From a virus: a stretch of 21,837 nucleotides of DNA. The stretch covers positions 1 through 21,837 of the IMG/VR virus record IMGVR_UViG_3300031673_000547; one strand, given 5' to 3'. The notes under the pieces are model-generated. The model saw nothing but the letters and a program-made list of their open reading frames with translations. It was not told the origin of the DNA and did not search any database. Below, in pieces: positions 12,755 to 19,886 of the stretch. Position numbers and translations under genes: made by a program. The first letter of the stretch is position 1, and each line of letters begins with the position of its first letter.

Positions 12755-13419
12755 TTTCTCACCTTCATTAGTTTTTGAATTGCCTCCGGTCCCGGCAATA
12801 CGCGACCCATTCCCACCTGTTTAAGTTTATGATGAAGCGATCTCACGGCCTTCAATTCAAACAAAGTCTGTGCTTGAAGCCAATCTATGTCATTATCGAA
12901 ATACAACACGATATAATTATGGCTTTCCATCAATTCCGCTGATAATTCCACTTCAGGTTCATCGTCGAAAATTTGAATCTTAAGTTCGGGAATATGAATC
13001 GAGTCACTGAGAGAATCGAAGTCTAACCCAATAAAAAAATCTCGTGCTCCCCTATTCGATATCTTTCCGAATTGACTGACAATTGCAAGTAGTTTCTCTT
13101 TCGCTTCTTTCTTGCTTTTTGCTTTGATATAATCCACCGGTAGTTTTTCTGGTATCTTATACCCGTCTTCTTTCAAGCTGGCAAGTGCCTTAATTCTCTG
13201 GTGTCCGTCTATAATATATGCCTTACTTTTCTGGGTTCGTTGCCATACGAAAATAGGAGCCGACCAACCACGCTTGACGATACTATTTTTCAATTTCTTC
13301 AATCGTTCTTTCGTAAGTGATTTCAATTCCCCCTGAAATTCTATCAATTCTTCGACCGGTCTCTCATCTGCCCCTCGACACTCTATGGTGATAGTTTTCT
13401 CTTCTTTCCTTTTCGCCAT
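12751..13419 (-). CDS. ParB-like protein
   Basis: 222 residues from ATG 13419 with SD GGAGGAG six bases upstream. The ParB/sulfiredoxin fold is seen in LIEFQGELKSLTKERLKKLK (25-44), GWSAPIFVWQ and KAYIIDGHQRIKALASL, where DGHQR (71-75) is the nucleotide-binding motif. The first residues are basic (MAKRKEEKTIT). The C-terminal half carries HNYIVLYFDNDIDWLQAQT, typical of phage ParB-like proteins near modification and packaging genes. It overlaps the glycosyltransferase by four bases. ParB-like phage proteins are common partners of DNA-modification glycosyltransferases. The role may be DNA recognition or regulation of modification. Confidence 0.8.
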   Translation of the reverse strand: MAKRKEEKTITIECRGADERPVEELIEFQGELKSLTKERLKKLKNSIVKRGWSAPIFVWQRTQKSKAYIIDGHQRIKALASLKEDGYKIPEKLPVDYIKAKSKKEAKEKLLAIVSQFGKISNRGARDFFIGLDFDSLSDSIHIPELKIQIFDDEPEVELSAELMESHNYIVLYFDNDIDWLQAQTLFELKAVRSLHHKLKQVGMGRVLPGPEAIQKLMKVRK

Positions 13420-13420
13420 T

Positions 13421-13711
13421 CTACTCCTCCGGTTTCGGCACATATTCCCCCGACTGCACGAGTCGATGTATCTTCTGTACCACGGCATTTTTCGGCAAGT
13501 TTAGTTGCTCGGCGATCTGAGCTCCGCTGAGTCCCTGGTCAAGCATCGACACGAGGTCCGCATCGTATAGGTACCACGGTATCGTCATATTTGAAGGTTT
13601 TTGTCCTTGCGGCGTGGCGAAGGTATTGGTATTCGTCTTCTTCGGCATATCAGTTATCCGCATCCAGATCGGGCAGTCCGGGAATGCCGGGTTGTGTAGC
13701 GGGTCACTCAT
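13421..13711 (-). CDS. Small helix-turn-helix DNA-binding protein
   Basis: 96 residues from an ATG overlapping the stop of the upstream membrane gene by eight bases. The C-terminal half forms an HTH: YDADLVSMLDQGLSGAQIAE followed by QLNLPKNAVVQKIHRLVQSG. The N-terminal half is unusual: Pro-rich with SDPLHNPAFPDCPIW. A longer start at 13741 only adds an Arg-rich translation of the overlap (MRRLRRWWTK) and is not preferred. It lies one base before the ParB start. It may be a transcription regulator or a small-terminase-like DNA binder. Confidence 0.7.
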   Translation of the reverse strand: MSDPLHNPAFPDCPIWMRITDMPKKTNTNTFATPQGQKPSNMTIPWYLYDADLVSMLDQGLSGAQIAEQLNLPKNAVVQKIHRLVQSGEYVPKPEE

Positions 13712-13904
13712 CTTTGTCCACCATCTTCTCAATCTTCTCAAATTTTTCTACTGCGTTATTGAACTGCTGTGCTACCTTCTCTATGTCTCGTATCGCTTTC
13801 GTGTGTAGGAGCACATCATGAATAAACCACCCGAGGAAAAAGCCAGCCCCGATCCAAATGACTCCAAACAAGAGCAACCATAGCTTTGCGTCTATCTCAC
13901 TCAT
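13704..13904 (-). CDS. Small single-pass membrane protein with coiled coil
   Basis: 66 residues. A transmembrane segment lies at about 8-30 (LWLLLFGVIWIGAGFFLGWF). The rest is a charged amphipathic helix with IEKVAQQFNNAVEKFEKIEK. SD GGGAGG lies seven bases upstream. It could be a spanin-like, holin-like or lysis-regulating protein because it is encoded near the M23 peptidase. There is no lipobox or other decisive motif. Membrane topology is well supported; function is not. Confidence 0.7.
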   Translation of the reverse strand: MSEIDAKLWLLLFGVIWIGAGFFLGWFIHDVLLHTKAIRDIEKVAQQFNNAVEKFEKIEKMVDKDE

Positions 13905-13908
13905 CCGA

Positions 13909-14169
13909 TTACCTCCCTATTATCAGAGCGTTCACGTGGTTCCTCACGGCAACGATGGTATCAGCCCGGCCCTGGTCCGTCAGTGCCTCGACCTGATTGA
14001 CGAGTACCTTCCTCGACTTTTCCATCGTGCCGTCTGGGTTTTCCATCACGAAGCTTAAATATATCGTGTCGATCCCGAGCGTCTTCGCGTAGTCTATTAT
14101 TTTCTGCGCCATCTCGTCATAGTACCTCAGCGTGTCTTCCGCTATAAACGCATCGGATAAGTTTTTCAT
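13909..14169 (-). CDS. Hypothetical 86-residue protein after the M23 peptidase
   Basis: Starts MKNLSDAFIAEDTLRYYDEM and overlaps the peptidase stop by four bases (ATGA). The middle has IDYAKTLGIDTIYLSFVMEN, and the C-terminal part is KVLVNQVEALTDQGRADTIV. An alternating helix/strand pattern suggests a compact soluble domain. Translation is coupled to the peptidase gene. No family recognised. It could be a lysis accessory or an unrelated small regulator. Confidence 0.65.
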   Translation of the reverse strand: MKNLSDAFIAEDTLRYYDEMAQKIIDYAKTLGIDTIYLSFVMENPDGTMEKSRKVLVNQVEALTDQGRADTIVAVRNHVNALIIGR

Positions 14170-14768
14170 TCTGACCTTCTTCGTATTCCCATCTCAAGCG
14201 CGAGTATCGGGTCATAGATGACCTCGAAGTGTAGATGATCCCCGACCGACATCCCCGTCGATCCCTGTATCCCAATCGGTTGCCCCCTCTTTACGTAATC
14301 CCCTTCTTTCACCAGTAGCTTGCTCATGTGACCGTAGAGGGTAGACACCCCTCCGCCGTGGTCGATCACTACCTTTCCGCCGTATACCGGATCGCCTTGA
14401 TAATATCCGTCAGGCGCCGACCAAGCCTCGACGACCGTTCCTATCGCAGCAGCCTCTACGGTAGCGTCTTCTGGCCCGACTATATCGATACCCTTGTGTA
14501 CCTTCTCCGTTCCGCCACCCATCGGATCTTTCCTGATCCCGCACTCGGATGTCAAAACGTAGACGCGCATGGGTGGCGTAAGTGTCAGTGTCTCTTCCTG
14601 TAACTTCGTGATCCTTTCCGCCTCCATGATGTAGAGTTCTTCTATGTGTTCTTCTAGTTGAGCGATCTCCACCTTTTTTTTCTCGATCCTGTTCTCGTTC
14701 AATCCTTGTATGCTCACCATCAAAATAACCGTCACCGAAACCGCAATTATCCAGAGGTTCGTTTTCAC
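14166..14768 (-). CDS. M23 family peptidase (LytM-like) with membrane anchor
   Basis: 200 residues. N-terminal hydrophobic segment (5-20) followed by a coiled coil (IEKKKVEIAQLEEHIEELYI), then the M23 domain: HKGIDI (H91, D95), TLYGHMSKL (H147) and GDHLHFEV (H178, H180), the expected zinc and catalytic residues. These enzymes cut peptide cross-links in the cell wall. GTG start with SD AAGGAGG five bases upstream. Membrane-anchored M23 enzymes of phages serve as lysins or entry tools. This one sits between metabolic genes and a small membrane gene, which suits lysis, but a virion role is not excluded. The overlap with the next gene suggests coupling. Confidence 0.85.
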   Translation of the reverse strand: MKTNLWIIAVSVTVILMVSIQGLNENRIEKKKVEIAQLEEHIEELYIMEAERITKLQEETLTLTPPMRVYVLTSECGIRKDPMGGGTEKVHKGIDIVGPEDATVEAAAIGTVVEAWSAPDGYYQGDPVYGGKVVIDHGGGVSTLYGHMSKLLVKEGDYVKRGQPIGIQGSTGMSVGDHLHFEVIYDPILALEMGIRRRSE

Positions 14769-14783
14769 GACAGCCTCCTTCGA

Positions 14784-15470
14784 TTAAAGTTTGGCGACCA
14801 TCTCCGGCGTGTTCTCCCAGATTACCTTGCCCTTATACCAGAGGTGTCCGCCTTGTCCTTTCGTGATTGGCAGTTTCTTCATTTTTCCTACCAACTCACA
14901 GTTTATGAAACTGGCTCCCATCTCCAGAATGTCGTCTATGATCTCCGATATGTCGCCGTCAGAGTGAAAAATGATCTCGCATCCGTAGCTCTTTGCCAAT
15001 TTAAACAGCTGACCGATCTGCGGCTTGACGTATTCCCTCCAGTCATCAGGCCGCATGAGTAGGCCGGTATTGTATCCGTAGTCATCCCCGATCATAAAAT
15101 ATGTTAACGGGTATCCAGTTTCCCTGTTCCACGTCTCCAGCAGGCGGTCATTCCACTCGAGGTACGTCTGCGTTATAGCGGAGAGGTCTGGATGGTCCAT
15201 CAGGAGTTCCAAGTATCCCATGAACCGGGCAGCGGTCGTGAAGATACTCTTGAAATTCCGGGTACCGAACCCGTGACTTTTCGAGAACCAACCTTGCCAC
15301 TCCTTGGGGGGAAGTTCTATCTCAAATGCTCGCCAGTCGTACTTCTGCAAGAGCGGCGGCATTCTTATCTCGCCGGGATGTTTTACCACCTCCGGCCCCC
15401 ATTCCGTCATCTTGTTTTCCCACCCCCAATTTATGGGTTTTATTTGTTTGGGTTTTACGTTTAGAAACAT
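14784..15470 (-). CDS. Uroporphyrinogen decarboxylase-like (UroD/MtaA fold) short protein
   Basis: 228 residues from ATG 15470 (GGGAGGA nine bases upstream) or 208 from ATG 15410. The C-terminal half contains the family pattern GDDYGYNTGLLMRPDDWREY and then FHSDGDISEIIDDILEMGAS, with ASFINCEL. This is typical of the UroD superfamily, including corrinoid-dependent methyltransferase components. The family usually has 330-360 residues, so the N-terminal half of the barrel is absent or replaced. It overlaps the zinc-ribbon/HTH gene by 89-149 bases, which is unusual for this compact genome. It is not a normal haem gene; a methyl-transfer or other small-molecule function is possible. Confidence 0.65.
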   Translation of the reverse strand: MFLNVKPKQIKPINWGWENKMTEWGPEVVKHPGEIRMPPLLQKYDWRAFEIELPPKEWQGWFSKSHGFGTRNFKSIFTTAARFMGYLELLMDHPDLSAITQTYLEWNDRLLETWNRETGYPLTYFMIGDDYGYNTGLLMRPDDWREYVKPQIGQLFKLAKSYGCEIIFHSDGDISEIIDDILEMGASFINCELVGKMKKLPITKGQGGHLWYKGKVIWENTPEMVAKL

Positions 15471-15966
15471 TCTTCCAGGTCCTCCCGTACCAGATATCTT
15501 CTATGGTTTTCGGACTCACTTCGTATATGGCCCCGATTACTTTGGCCGGATGTTTGCCGCGCAATCCGAGGATCTGCCAGACTTCCGTCTCGTTCAGTCG
15601 TGCACCTGAGTATGTCTTCTCTCTCAGTGGGATAATTTGTCCCTTTTGTCCCTCGTATGTGCCATATATGAAATATTGTTCTAGCGGTGTTCCGTTGTTT
15701 GATTTGTTGACGGTATAAATCTTGAACATTTCTCCCTTTTTTCTCTTGTATCTCATCGTGATCTTCCATCCGCAGAGACCACAAACGAAACCGCAGATAT
15801 GGTTTGAATATCTTATAACCTCTAGACTTGAATTCGGTTGACTGCAATAAGGACACAGAAGATGCGTGTCTTGACGGTAATGCAGCTTCCGTTTCCTGAC
15901 CCTGAGTAGATTGAATATCTCTTGGTTCGTCCAACTCCAGTTTCCCCAGCCTAAATTGAGTAAGAT
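15322..15966 (-). CDS. Zinc-ribbon plus helix-turn-helix protein, apparent ATC start
   Basis: The frame carries a clear zinc ribbon (HLLCPYCSQPN, then VCGLCGWKI) upstream of the first ATG (15756), so coding must begin further back. From the preceding in-frame TGA (about 16035) to 15756 there is no ATG, GTG or TTG. An ATC at 15964-15966 sits behind GGAGGAG with four to six bases of spacing and overlaps the dehydrogenase stop by 16 bases. This gives 214 residues. Downstream parts are FKIYTVNKSNNGTPLEQYF, then an HTH (LNETEVWQILGLRGKHPAKV, YEVSPKTIEDIWYGRTWKNV) and a Lys-rich tail. It is probably a DNA-binding regulator. A frameshift or sequencing error could also explain the lack of a start. 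Confidence 0.6.
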   Translation of the reverse strand: MLLNLGWGNWSWTNQEIFNLLRVRKRKLHYRQDTHLLCPYCSQPNSSLEVIRYSNHICGFVCGLCGWKITMRYKRKKGEMFKIYTVNKSNNGTPLEQYFIYGTYEGQKGQIIPLREKTYSGARLNETEVWQILGLRGKHPAKVIGAIYEVSPKTIEDIWYGRTWKNVSKRKTQTNKTHKLGVGKQDDGMGAGGGKTSRRDKNAAALAEVRLASI

Positions 15967-18371
15967 CGCGCTCCTCCGCCCAGCCGTATGATGTTTACAC
16001 CCTCCTGCTCGGGTATGTAGCGAAACGGATCAATGACGAGCGACCCTTGTGGCCATTTAATGGTTGTCCATTTCTCGTGATCGCACGTAATAACAAATAT
16101 CGCCGGATCAATATTCTCTGGAAGATCGTTCTGCTCAAACATTCGGATCACCAGGTGTCCTCGTTTCATGAGAATATCAGCGAGCAACAACGCCGAACTT
16201 CCGTCCAGAAGATTAGTCTCCGACTTGAACTCCATCCCGCAAAGCACGATTGGCTTGTTGTGTTCGTTTAGTTTCTTCGCGCAGATGACGTCGGCCAACC
16301 ATTCGGTCTGCCGTTCCCGGCAAAGCATGTTCATCTTCCACCAGTTGAAACTTAGATTATATCGGTCGGCCAGATAAGCGAGCGCGAGGTTTTCCTTCGG
16401 GTGACAATTGTGAACTGCTCCGGCAACGGTTACATAGGATGGTTCGCCGTCTACTTCCAGGTTGTATACATCTATATTCCTGGCGGTCTGAACTTCAACC
16501 TTTCGTATTTTGTGGTAGAAAAATCCCTCCTTCTCAAAGATATGATTGTATCTTTTCGCTTGCATTTTGTGTCGATTGGGCATCTCGACTATTTTTTGCA
16601 TGGCCTCTAAATCTCTCGCGTTCGTTACGGCAACGTCCCAATTCTTTTTATGCCAAATTCCATTAAAGCGTCTCGGGTGTTCTTTGATCCACGACGAAAT
16701 ACCAAGGCGCTTCAAAAGCAAATGCGCACCATAGGCTAAATTCACAGAAGTGGTTGAGTATGTATATCCATATTGAAATGCCGCGCCGTCTCCCCGGTAT
16801 AGTCCCCGCAAGATGTTTCTTGCGGTTTCCTCACTACCATTCAATACCCAATCTGGTAACCTTTTTGTGGCCGCTCCATGTCCGAAGTCGTTATCCAGCT
16901 TGTTTGCTAAATACGTATCGTTGAATCTAATTGTCGCACAATTTTTTTTCTGCGTCTTGGATGGAGTTGATTTGTCATTGAAACAGAAAAGTAATTTGCT
17001 TACTTCTTTATGGTATTCAACTTCTTTCTGATGAAAATGAAAAGAAATCCGCCCGTTGTTATCTCGGCCCCTCGGCCATTCTATTGACCCTTCTGATAGA
17101 TAATAACCTGCCAGAATTTCATATACTTCATAGCTCTTGGCTTCCGTTGTCTTCGGTCTTGGGAATAAAATATAATGATCTCGTGTAATATCTGATGCTG
17201 GCAAATAATATGGTTCTCCAACGCATTGGGGTATTTTTTGGGCACCGTCTCGCTTTTCTTTTCCCTGCCAATAATAAACTTTACGGAGATCGTCAGCTAC
17301 GAGAACTGGATGTTCTTCTGTCACCGTAACGGGTTGCAGTCCTCTTGGATATAGCATATACAATTCGCCGTTATATCGCCTTTTATATTTTTCGGTTACT
17401 TCATGATATGTTCCATCTGCCGTCAGCACTTGGCTCCCAGGGCCAAGTTCATTTATTGGTTGCATCCCATCTATCGTATAAATTAATTCACCCGCGGGCA
17501 AACATCCCCCTCCATCTCCCATCCCTCCATAAGTATACCGCTTCCCGTTCCACAAACGCTTCGTGGCAGCGGCGAGAGTTCCTGTTACCTTGTCTACGTC
17601 AACAGTAGCTTGCACCTTGTAGGCCAGTTCCATCATGGCATTCGCATAATCTATCTTTGAGGTGATCCAGCCGTTGTAGCAAGTCTTCACCATGCAGGCC
17701 TCGTCGACTCCGAGGACGTACTGGTCGGTATCTGTGACCGTGGAATAGAACTCACATACCCTGCTCAGGTAATCGTCAAGCGGGTTCCCGTCATACCCGA
17801 GTACTACGAACTCCGGGTCGTAGAGATCTGGTATCACGGTTCCCATAGCGCAGAACTGTGGGTTGTGGACGAACGCGATGTGATCGGACAGCTTCCATTT
17901 CTTCTGCGAGCGCAAGCTGTGTTCAGTTTCAAGCTGCGCTAGCATCGGTAGGAACGTTCCGGGTAGCACAGTTGATATGACGCAGAGGATGATCTTCTTC
18001 TCTATCTTCCGCAAGAATAACTCGTGCGCTATCTCGTCAAGGCATCTCCTCAGTGGGTACAGATTATAGTCCATGAACACTCGCGGTATGGGGACCGTTC
18101 CGTCGTATCCGGTCTGGTTCGGCGTCTCTACGGCAACGAAGGTGATGTCGCATTCGAGCACGTCTTTCAATTCCCCGTACTCCACCAAACCGTCCTTCAG
18201 TAGATCGGCAACGCTTTTCTTCGGGTCTGGCGATGCTTCTTTCTCCTTAAACCACTGCCAGCCCATTCGTTTTTCGTCTTTGTCGTACCCGATAACTTTG
18301 TGTTGTCTGTACGCAAATCCAAGAGCCATCGGTAATCCCAACTTCCCCAGGCCAATTATGCCGATTTTCAA
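15951..18371 (-). CDS. UDP-glucose/GDP-mannose 6-dehydrogenase with intein
   Basis: 806-residue precursor; after splicing 440 residues, typical of the family. N-terminal Rossmann: MKIGIIGLGKLGLPMALGFA. Middle: FVAVETPNQ, VISTVLPGT, FVHNPQF and DEACMVKTCYNGWITSKIDY. The catalytic motif, usually GGxCFPKD, is formed only after splicing: GGMGDGGG joined to CHPKENLALAYL. The spliced active Cys is residue 656 of the precursor (290 after splicing). The C-terminal domain has VLCGMEFKSETN and FVITCDHEKWTTI. It oxidises a sugar nucleotide to the uronate using NAD. TTG start with SD AGGAGG five bases upstream. Products could feed the glycosyltransferases here. The donor (UDP-glucose or GDP-mannose) cannot be decided. 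Confidence 0.9.
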   Translation of the reverse strand: MKIGIIGLGKLGLPMALGFAYRQHKVIGYDKDEKRMGWQWFKEKEASPDPKKSVADLLKDGLVEYGELKDVLECDITFVAVETPNQTGYDGTVPIPRVFMDYNLYPLRRCLDEIAHELFLRKIEKKIILCVISTVLPGTFLPMLAQLETEHSLRSQKKWKLSDHIAFVHNPQFCAMGTVIPDLYDPEFVVLGYDGNPLDDYLSRVCEFYSTVTDTDQYVLGVDEACMVKTCYNGWITSKIDYANAMMELAYKVQATVDVDKVTGTLAAATKRLWNGKRYTYGGMGDGGGCLPAGELIYTIDGMQPINELGPGSQVLTADGTYHEVTEKYKRRYNGELYMLYPRGLQPVTVTEEHPVLVADDLRKVYYWQGKEKRDGAQKIPQCVGEPYYLPASDITRDHYILFPRPKTTEAKSYEVYEILAGYYLSEGSIEWPRGRDNNGRISFHFHQKEVEYHKEVSKLLFCFNDKSTPSKTQKKNCATIRFNDTYLANKLDNDFGHGAATKRLPDWVLNGSEETARNILRGLYRGDGAAFQYGYTYSTTSVNLAYGAHLLLKRLGISSWIKEHPRRFNGIWHKKNWDVAVTNARDLEAMQKIVEMPNRHKMQAKRYNHIFEKEGFFYHKIRKVEVQTARNIDVYNLEVDGEPSYVTVAGAVHNCHPKENLALAYLADRYNLSFNWWKMNMLCRERQTEWLADVICAKKLNEHNKPIVLCGMEFKSETNLLDGSSALLLADILMKRGHLVIRMFEQNDLPENIDPAIFVITCDHEKWTTIKWPQGSLVIDPFRYIPEQEGVNIIRLGGGARSYSI
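16407..17504 (-). mobile_element. LAGLIDADG intein in the dehydrogenase active site
   Basis: 366 residues (precursor 290-655). N-terminal splice block CLPAGELIYT with Cys1; block B VTVTEEHPVLV; homing-endonuclease motifs ILAGYYLSEGSIE (419-431) and ILRGLYRGDGAAF (520-532), two DOD repeats; C-terminal block NIDVYNLEVDG, then SYVTVAGAVHN with the terminal His-Asn, followed by +1 Cys, the catalytic Cys of the host enzyme. All residues needed for splicing are present, so it is probably active. It is a bifunctional self-splicing and homing element. By eye its coding sequence is AT-richer than the flanking dehydrogenase exteins, which suggests recent entry. Confidence 0.9.
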
Positions 18372-18610
18372 TTCGTCCTCCTGTTTTTAAATAGCGGCGG
18401 GTCTATCCCATCAAGACCGTTCAAAGGGAAAGCTACTTTCAAAACATCCTCTTCGTTCGATCTACACGCCAACGACGTGTTGCCTCTTTGGATAGGCCCG
18501 CCTACAATATATTGTGATACGGTAGTTCGGGTTCTAGGCAGTCTCCTTGAAGGGCTGAGTCCACGATAACCGTGAAACTCAAACATGAGAGATAGGCACG
18601 AATGCCTCAT
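18368..18610 (-). CDS. Hypothetical 80-residue protein coupled to both neighbours
   Basis: The ATG overlaps the aminotransferase stop (ATGA), with GAGGTGA upstream. The last bases overlap the TTG start of the dehydrogenase and encode its SD (KNRRTN). Sequence: MRHSCLSLMFEFHGYRGLSP, RLPRTRTTVSQYIVGGPIQR, GNTSLACRSNEEDVLKVAF. There is no known motif and it is rich in Arg, Ser and Leu. The tight stop/start coupling on both sides argues that it is translated; the composition is unusual compared with neighbours. It may be a small accessory protein of the sugar pathway, but no function can be read from it. Confidence 0.5.
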   Translation of the reverse strand: MRHSCLSLMFEFHGYRGLSPSRRLPRTRTTVSQYIVGGPIQRGNTSLACRSNEEDVLKVAFPLNGLDGIDPPLFKNRRTN

Positions 18611-19695
18611 CGGTTCACCTCGACATCTTCCGATGCCGTCTGAGGAATCACCGTTTCACCAGAGACCTTCCCTGGTTTGTCTTTTATCTCCACGTATTTA
18701 TAGCAGAAACGCTCCATATCCATCCCGCTTCCGACGCTCACCCTGAGATATCCAGGCCAGTTGCTAAAAGTTCTAGTAAGTATCCTGTAGCGATTATCAA
18801 GTTCTGCTTGTACTTCTGTGGCATGATCATCAGCTATGAGAATAAAATTCGTATGTGTGTCGATTGCCTGGAATCCGTTGTGTTGTAGAATTCCGAGAGC
18901 GTTCTCTTTCGTGATACGGGCAAATCTTATCTGCTCTTTCACGTAGTCGTAATTATCAAGTGCTGTCTCGACCGCAATTTGCGTAAAGGTGGGGATTAGT
19001 CGACAGTCAAAGGTGTTTTTGTACTTCTCGATCAACTCCGGGTTGGCAAACATCAACCCTACTCGCATTCCGGCAAGCGCGAATGCCTTTGAAAACCCGC
19101 GCAATACGATCAGGTGGGAATTTTTCGGAATCATATGGGCACAACTCTGATCCGTTTCTGCCCAATCCATATAACTCTCATCCACGATCATGTGCTTACC
19201 CCTGTTGAGATACCAGATGATCTCCTCCCTGTCGAATAGTACACCTGTCGGATTGTTCGGGTTCGCCACGTAAGTGAAGTCACTCTCAAAATGAAAATAT
19301 CCGAGATGAGGATCGAACGGCTTCTGTGGTATTCCGATGAGATTAACGCCATATCGGTCTGCCTGGTCTATAAACCCACTATAGGTTATAAGGTGGTGTT
19401 CAACAAAGGCTTTATTCTGACTCGCTAGCCACATCAACCAGTTCAACGCGTGGTCTACGCCAGCAGTTACGGCGATACAGGTAGATGGCACCCCGTAGAA
19501 TTCGGAAGCCCTCTCGATCAACTGAACTTCCCGATACTCCGGGTACTCCCGCATCCAACCTTTCGACAGAGCTTCCATCACTGCTGCCCTGACCTTCGGC
19601 GCTGGCTCGTAGGGGCAGTTGTTCCCGTCAAGGCATACAAACGCAGAACGTGCCGGAACCGGCAGTCTCAAACTCAATCCAGGTTGATAGGTCAT
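18607..19695 (-). CDS. Class I/II PLP aminotransferase, histidinol-phosphate type
   Basis: 362 residues from the ATG at 19695, which overlaps the upstream stop (ATGA) and has AGGATGG five bases before it; longer upstream frames only translate neighbouring genes. Fold-type I PLP motifs: AVTAGVDHALNW (75-86), VANPNNPTGVLF (143-154), VDESYMDWAE (171-180, Asp172), RGFSKAFALAGMRVG (199-213, the PLP Lys203) and YLRVSVGSG (316-324, carboxylate-binding Arg). The length suits HisC-like enzymes. In a phage it probably aminates a sugar or a modified base or side chain rather than making histidine. It is in the same operon as the sugar dehydrogenase, which supports a role in a decorated sugar, but the substrate is unknown. 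Confidence 0.9.
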   Translation of the reverse strand: MTYQPGLSLRLPVPARSAFVCLDGNNCPYEPAPKVRAAVMEALSKGWMREYPEYREVQLIERASEFYGVPSTCIAVTAGVDHALNWLMWLASQNKAFVEHHLITYSGFIDQADRYGVNLIGIPQKPFDPHLGYFHFESDFTYVANPNNPTGVLFDREEIIWYLNRGKHMIVDESYMDWAETDQSCAHMIPKNSHLIVLRGFSKAFALAGMRVGLMFANPELIEKYKNTFDCRLIPTFTQIAVETALDNYDYVKEQIRFARITKENALGILQHNGFQAIDTHTNFILIADDHATEVQAELDNRYRILTRTFSNWPGYLRVSVGSGMDMERFCYKYVEIKDKPGKVSGETVIPQTASEDVEVNR

Positions 19696-19886
19696 TTGTT
19701 CCATCCTATCGCGTCTTCTATTTCTCTCAATACTTTTTTCGGGTCTATCTTTCGTTCGGCTCGTATCTGCATGATTATAGAAATGACTCCGGCAAGAACG
19801 AGTCCGATAAAAAGGAACGGCATTAAAATGGCCACGGTCCCTACAATTAACGGGATTCCGAAAAGCAAAGTCACGAACATCTTCAT
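19692..19886 (-). CDS. Small two-helix membrane protein
   Basis: 64 residues. The hydrophobic N-terminal stretch (MFVTLLFGIPLIVGTVAILM, then FIGLVLAGVISIIM) makes two membrane helices; a basic, soluble tail follows (RAERKIDPKKVLREIEDAIG). SD AGGAGG lies five bases upstream of ATG. It overlaps the HAD gene before it and the aminotransferase after it by four bases each. Possible roles include anchoring an enzyme complex or altering the host membrane. No family recognised. Confidence 0.7.
   Translation of the reverse strand: MKMFVTLLFGIPLIVGTVAILMPFLFIGLVLAGVISIIMQIRAERKIDPKKVLREIEDAIGWNK

Noticed and set aside
15461-15934. 157-codon minus-strand frame over the zinc-ribbon/HTH gene
   Set aside because: The product is Arg/Glu/Ser-rich without motifs, while another frame of the same bases encodes a clear zinc ribbon and HTH.
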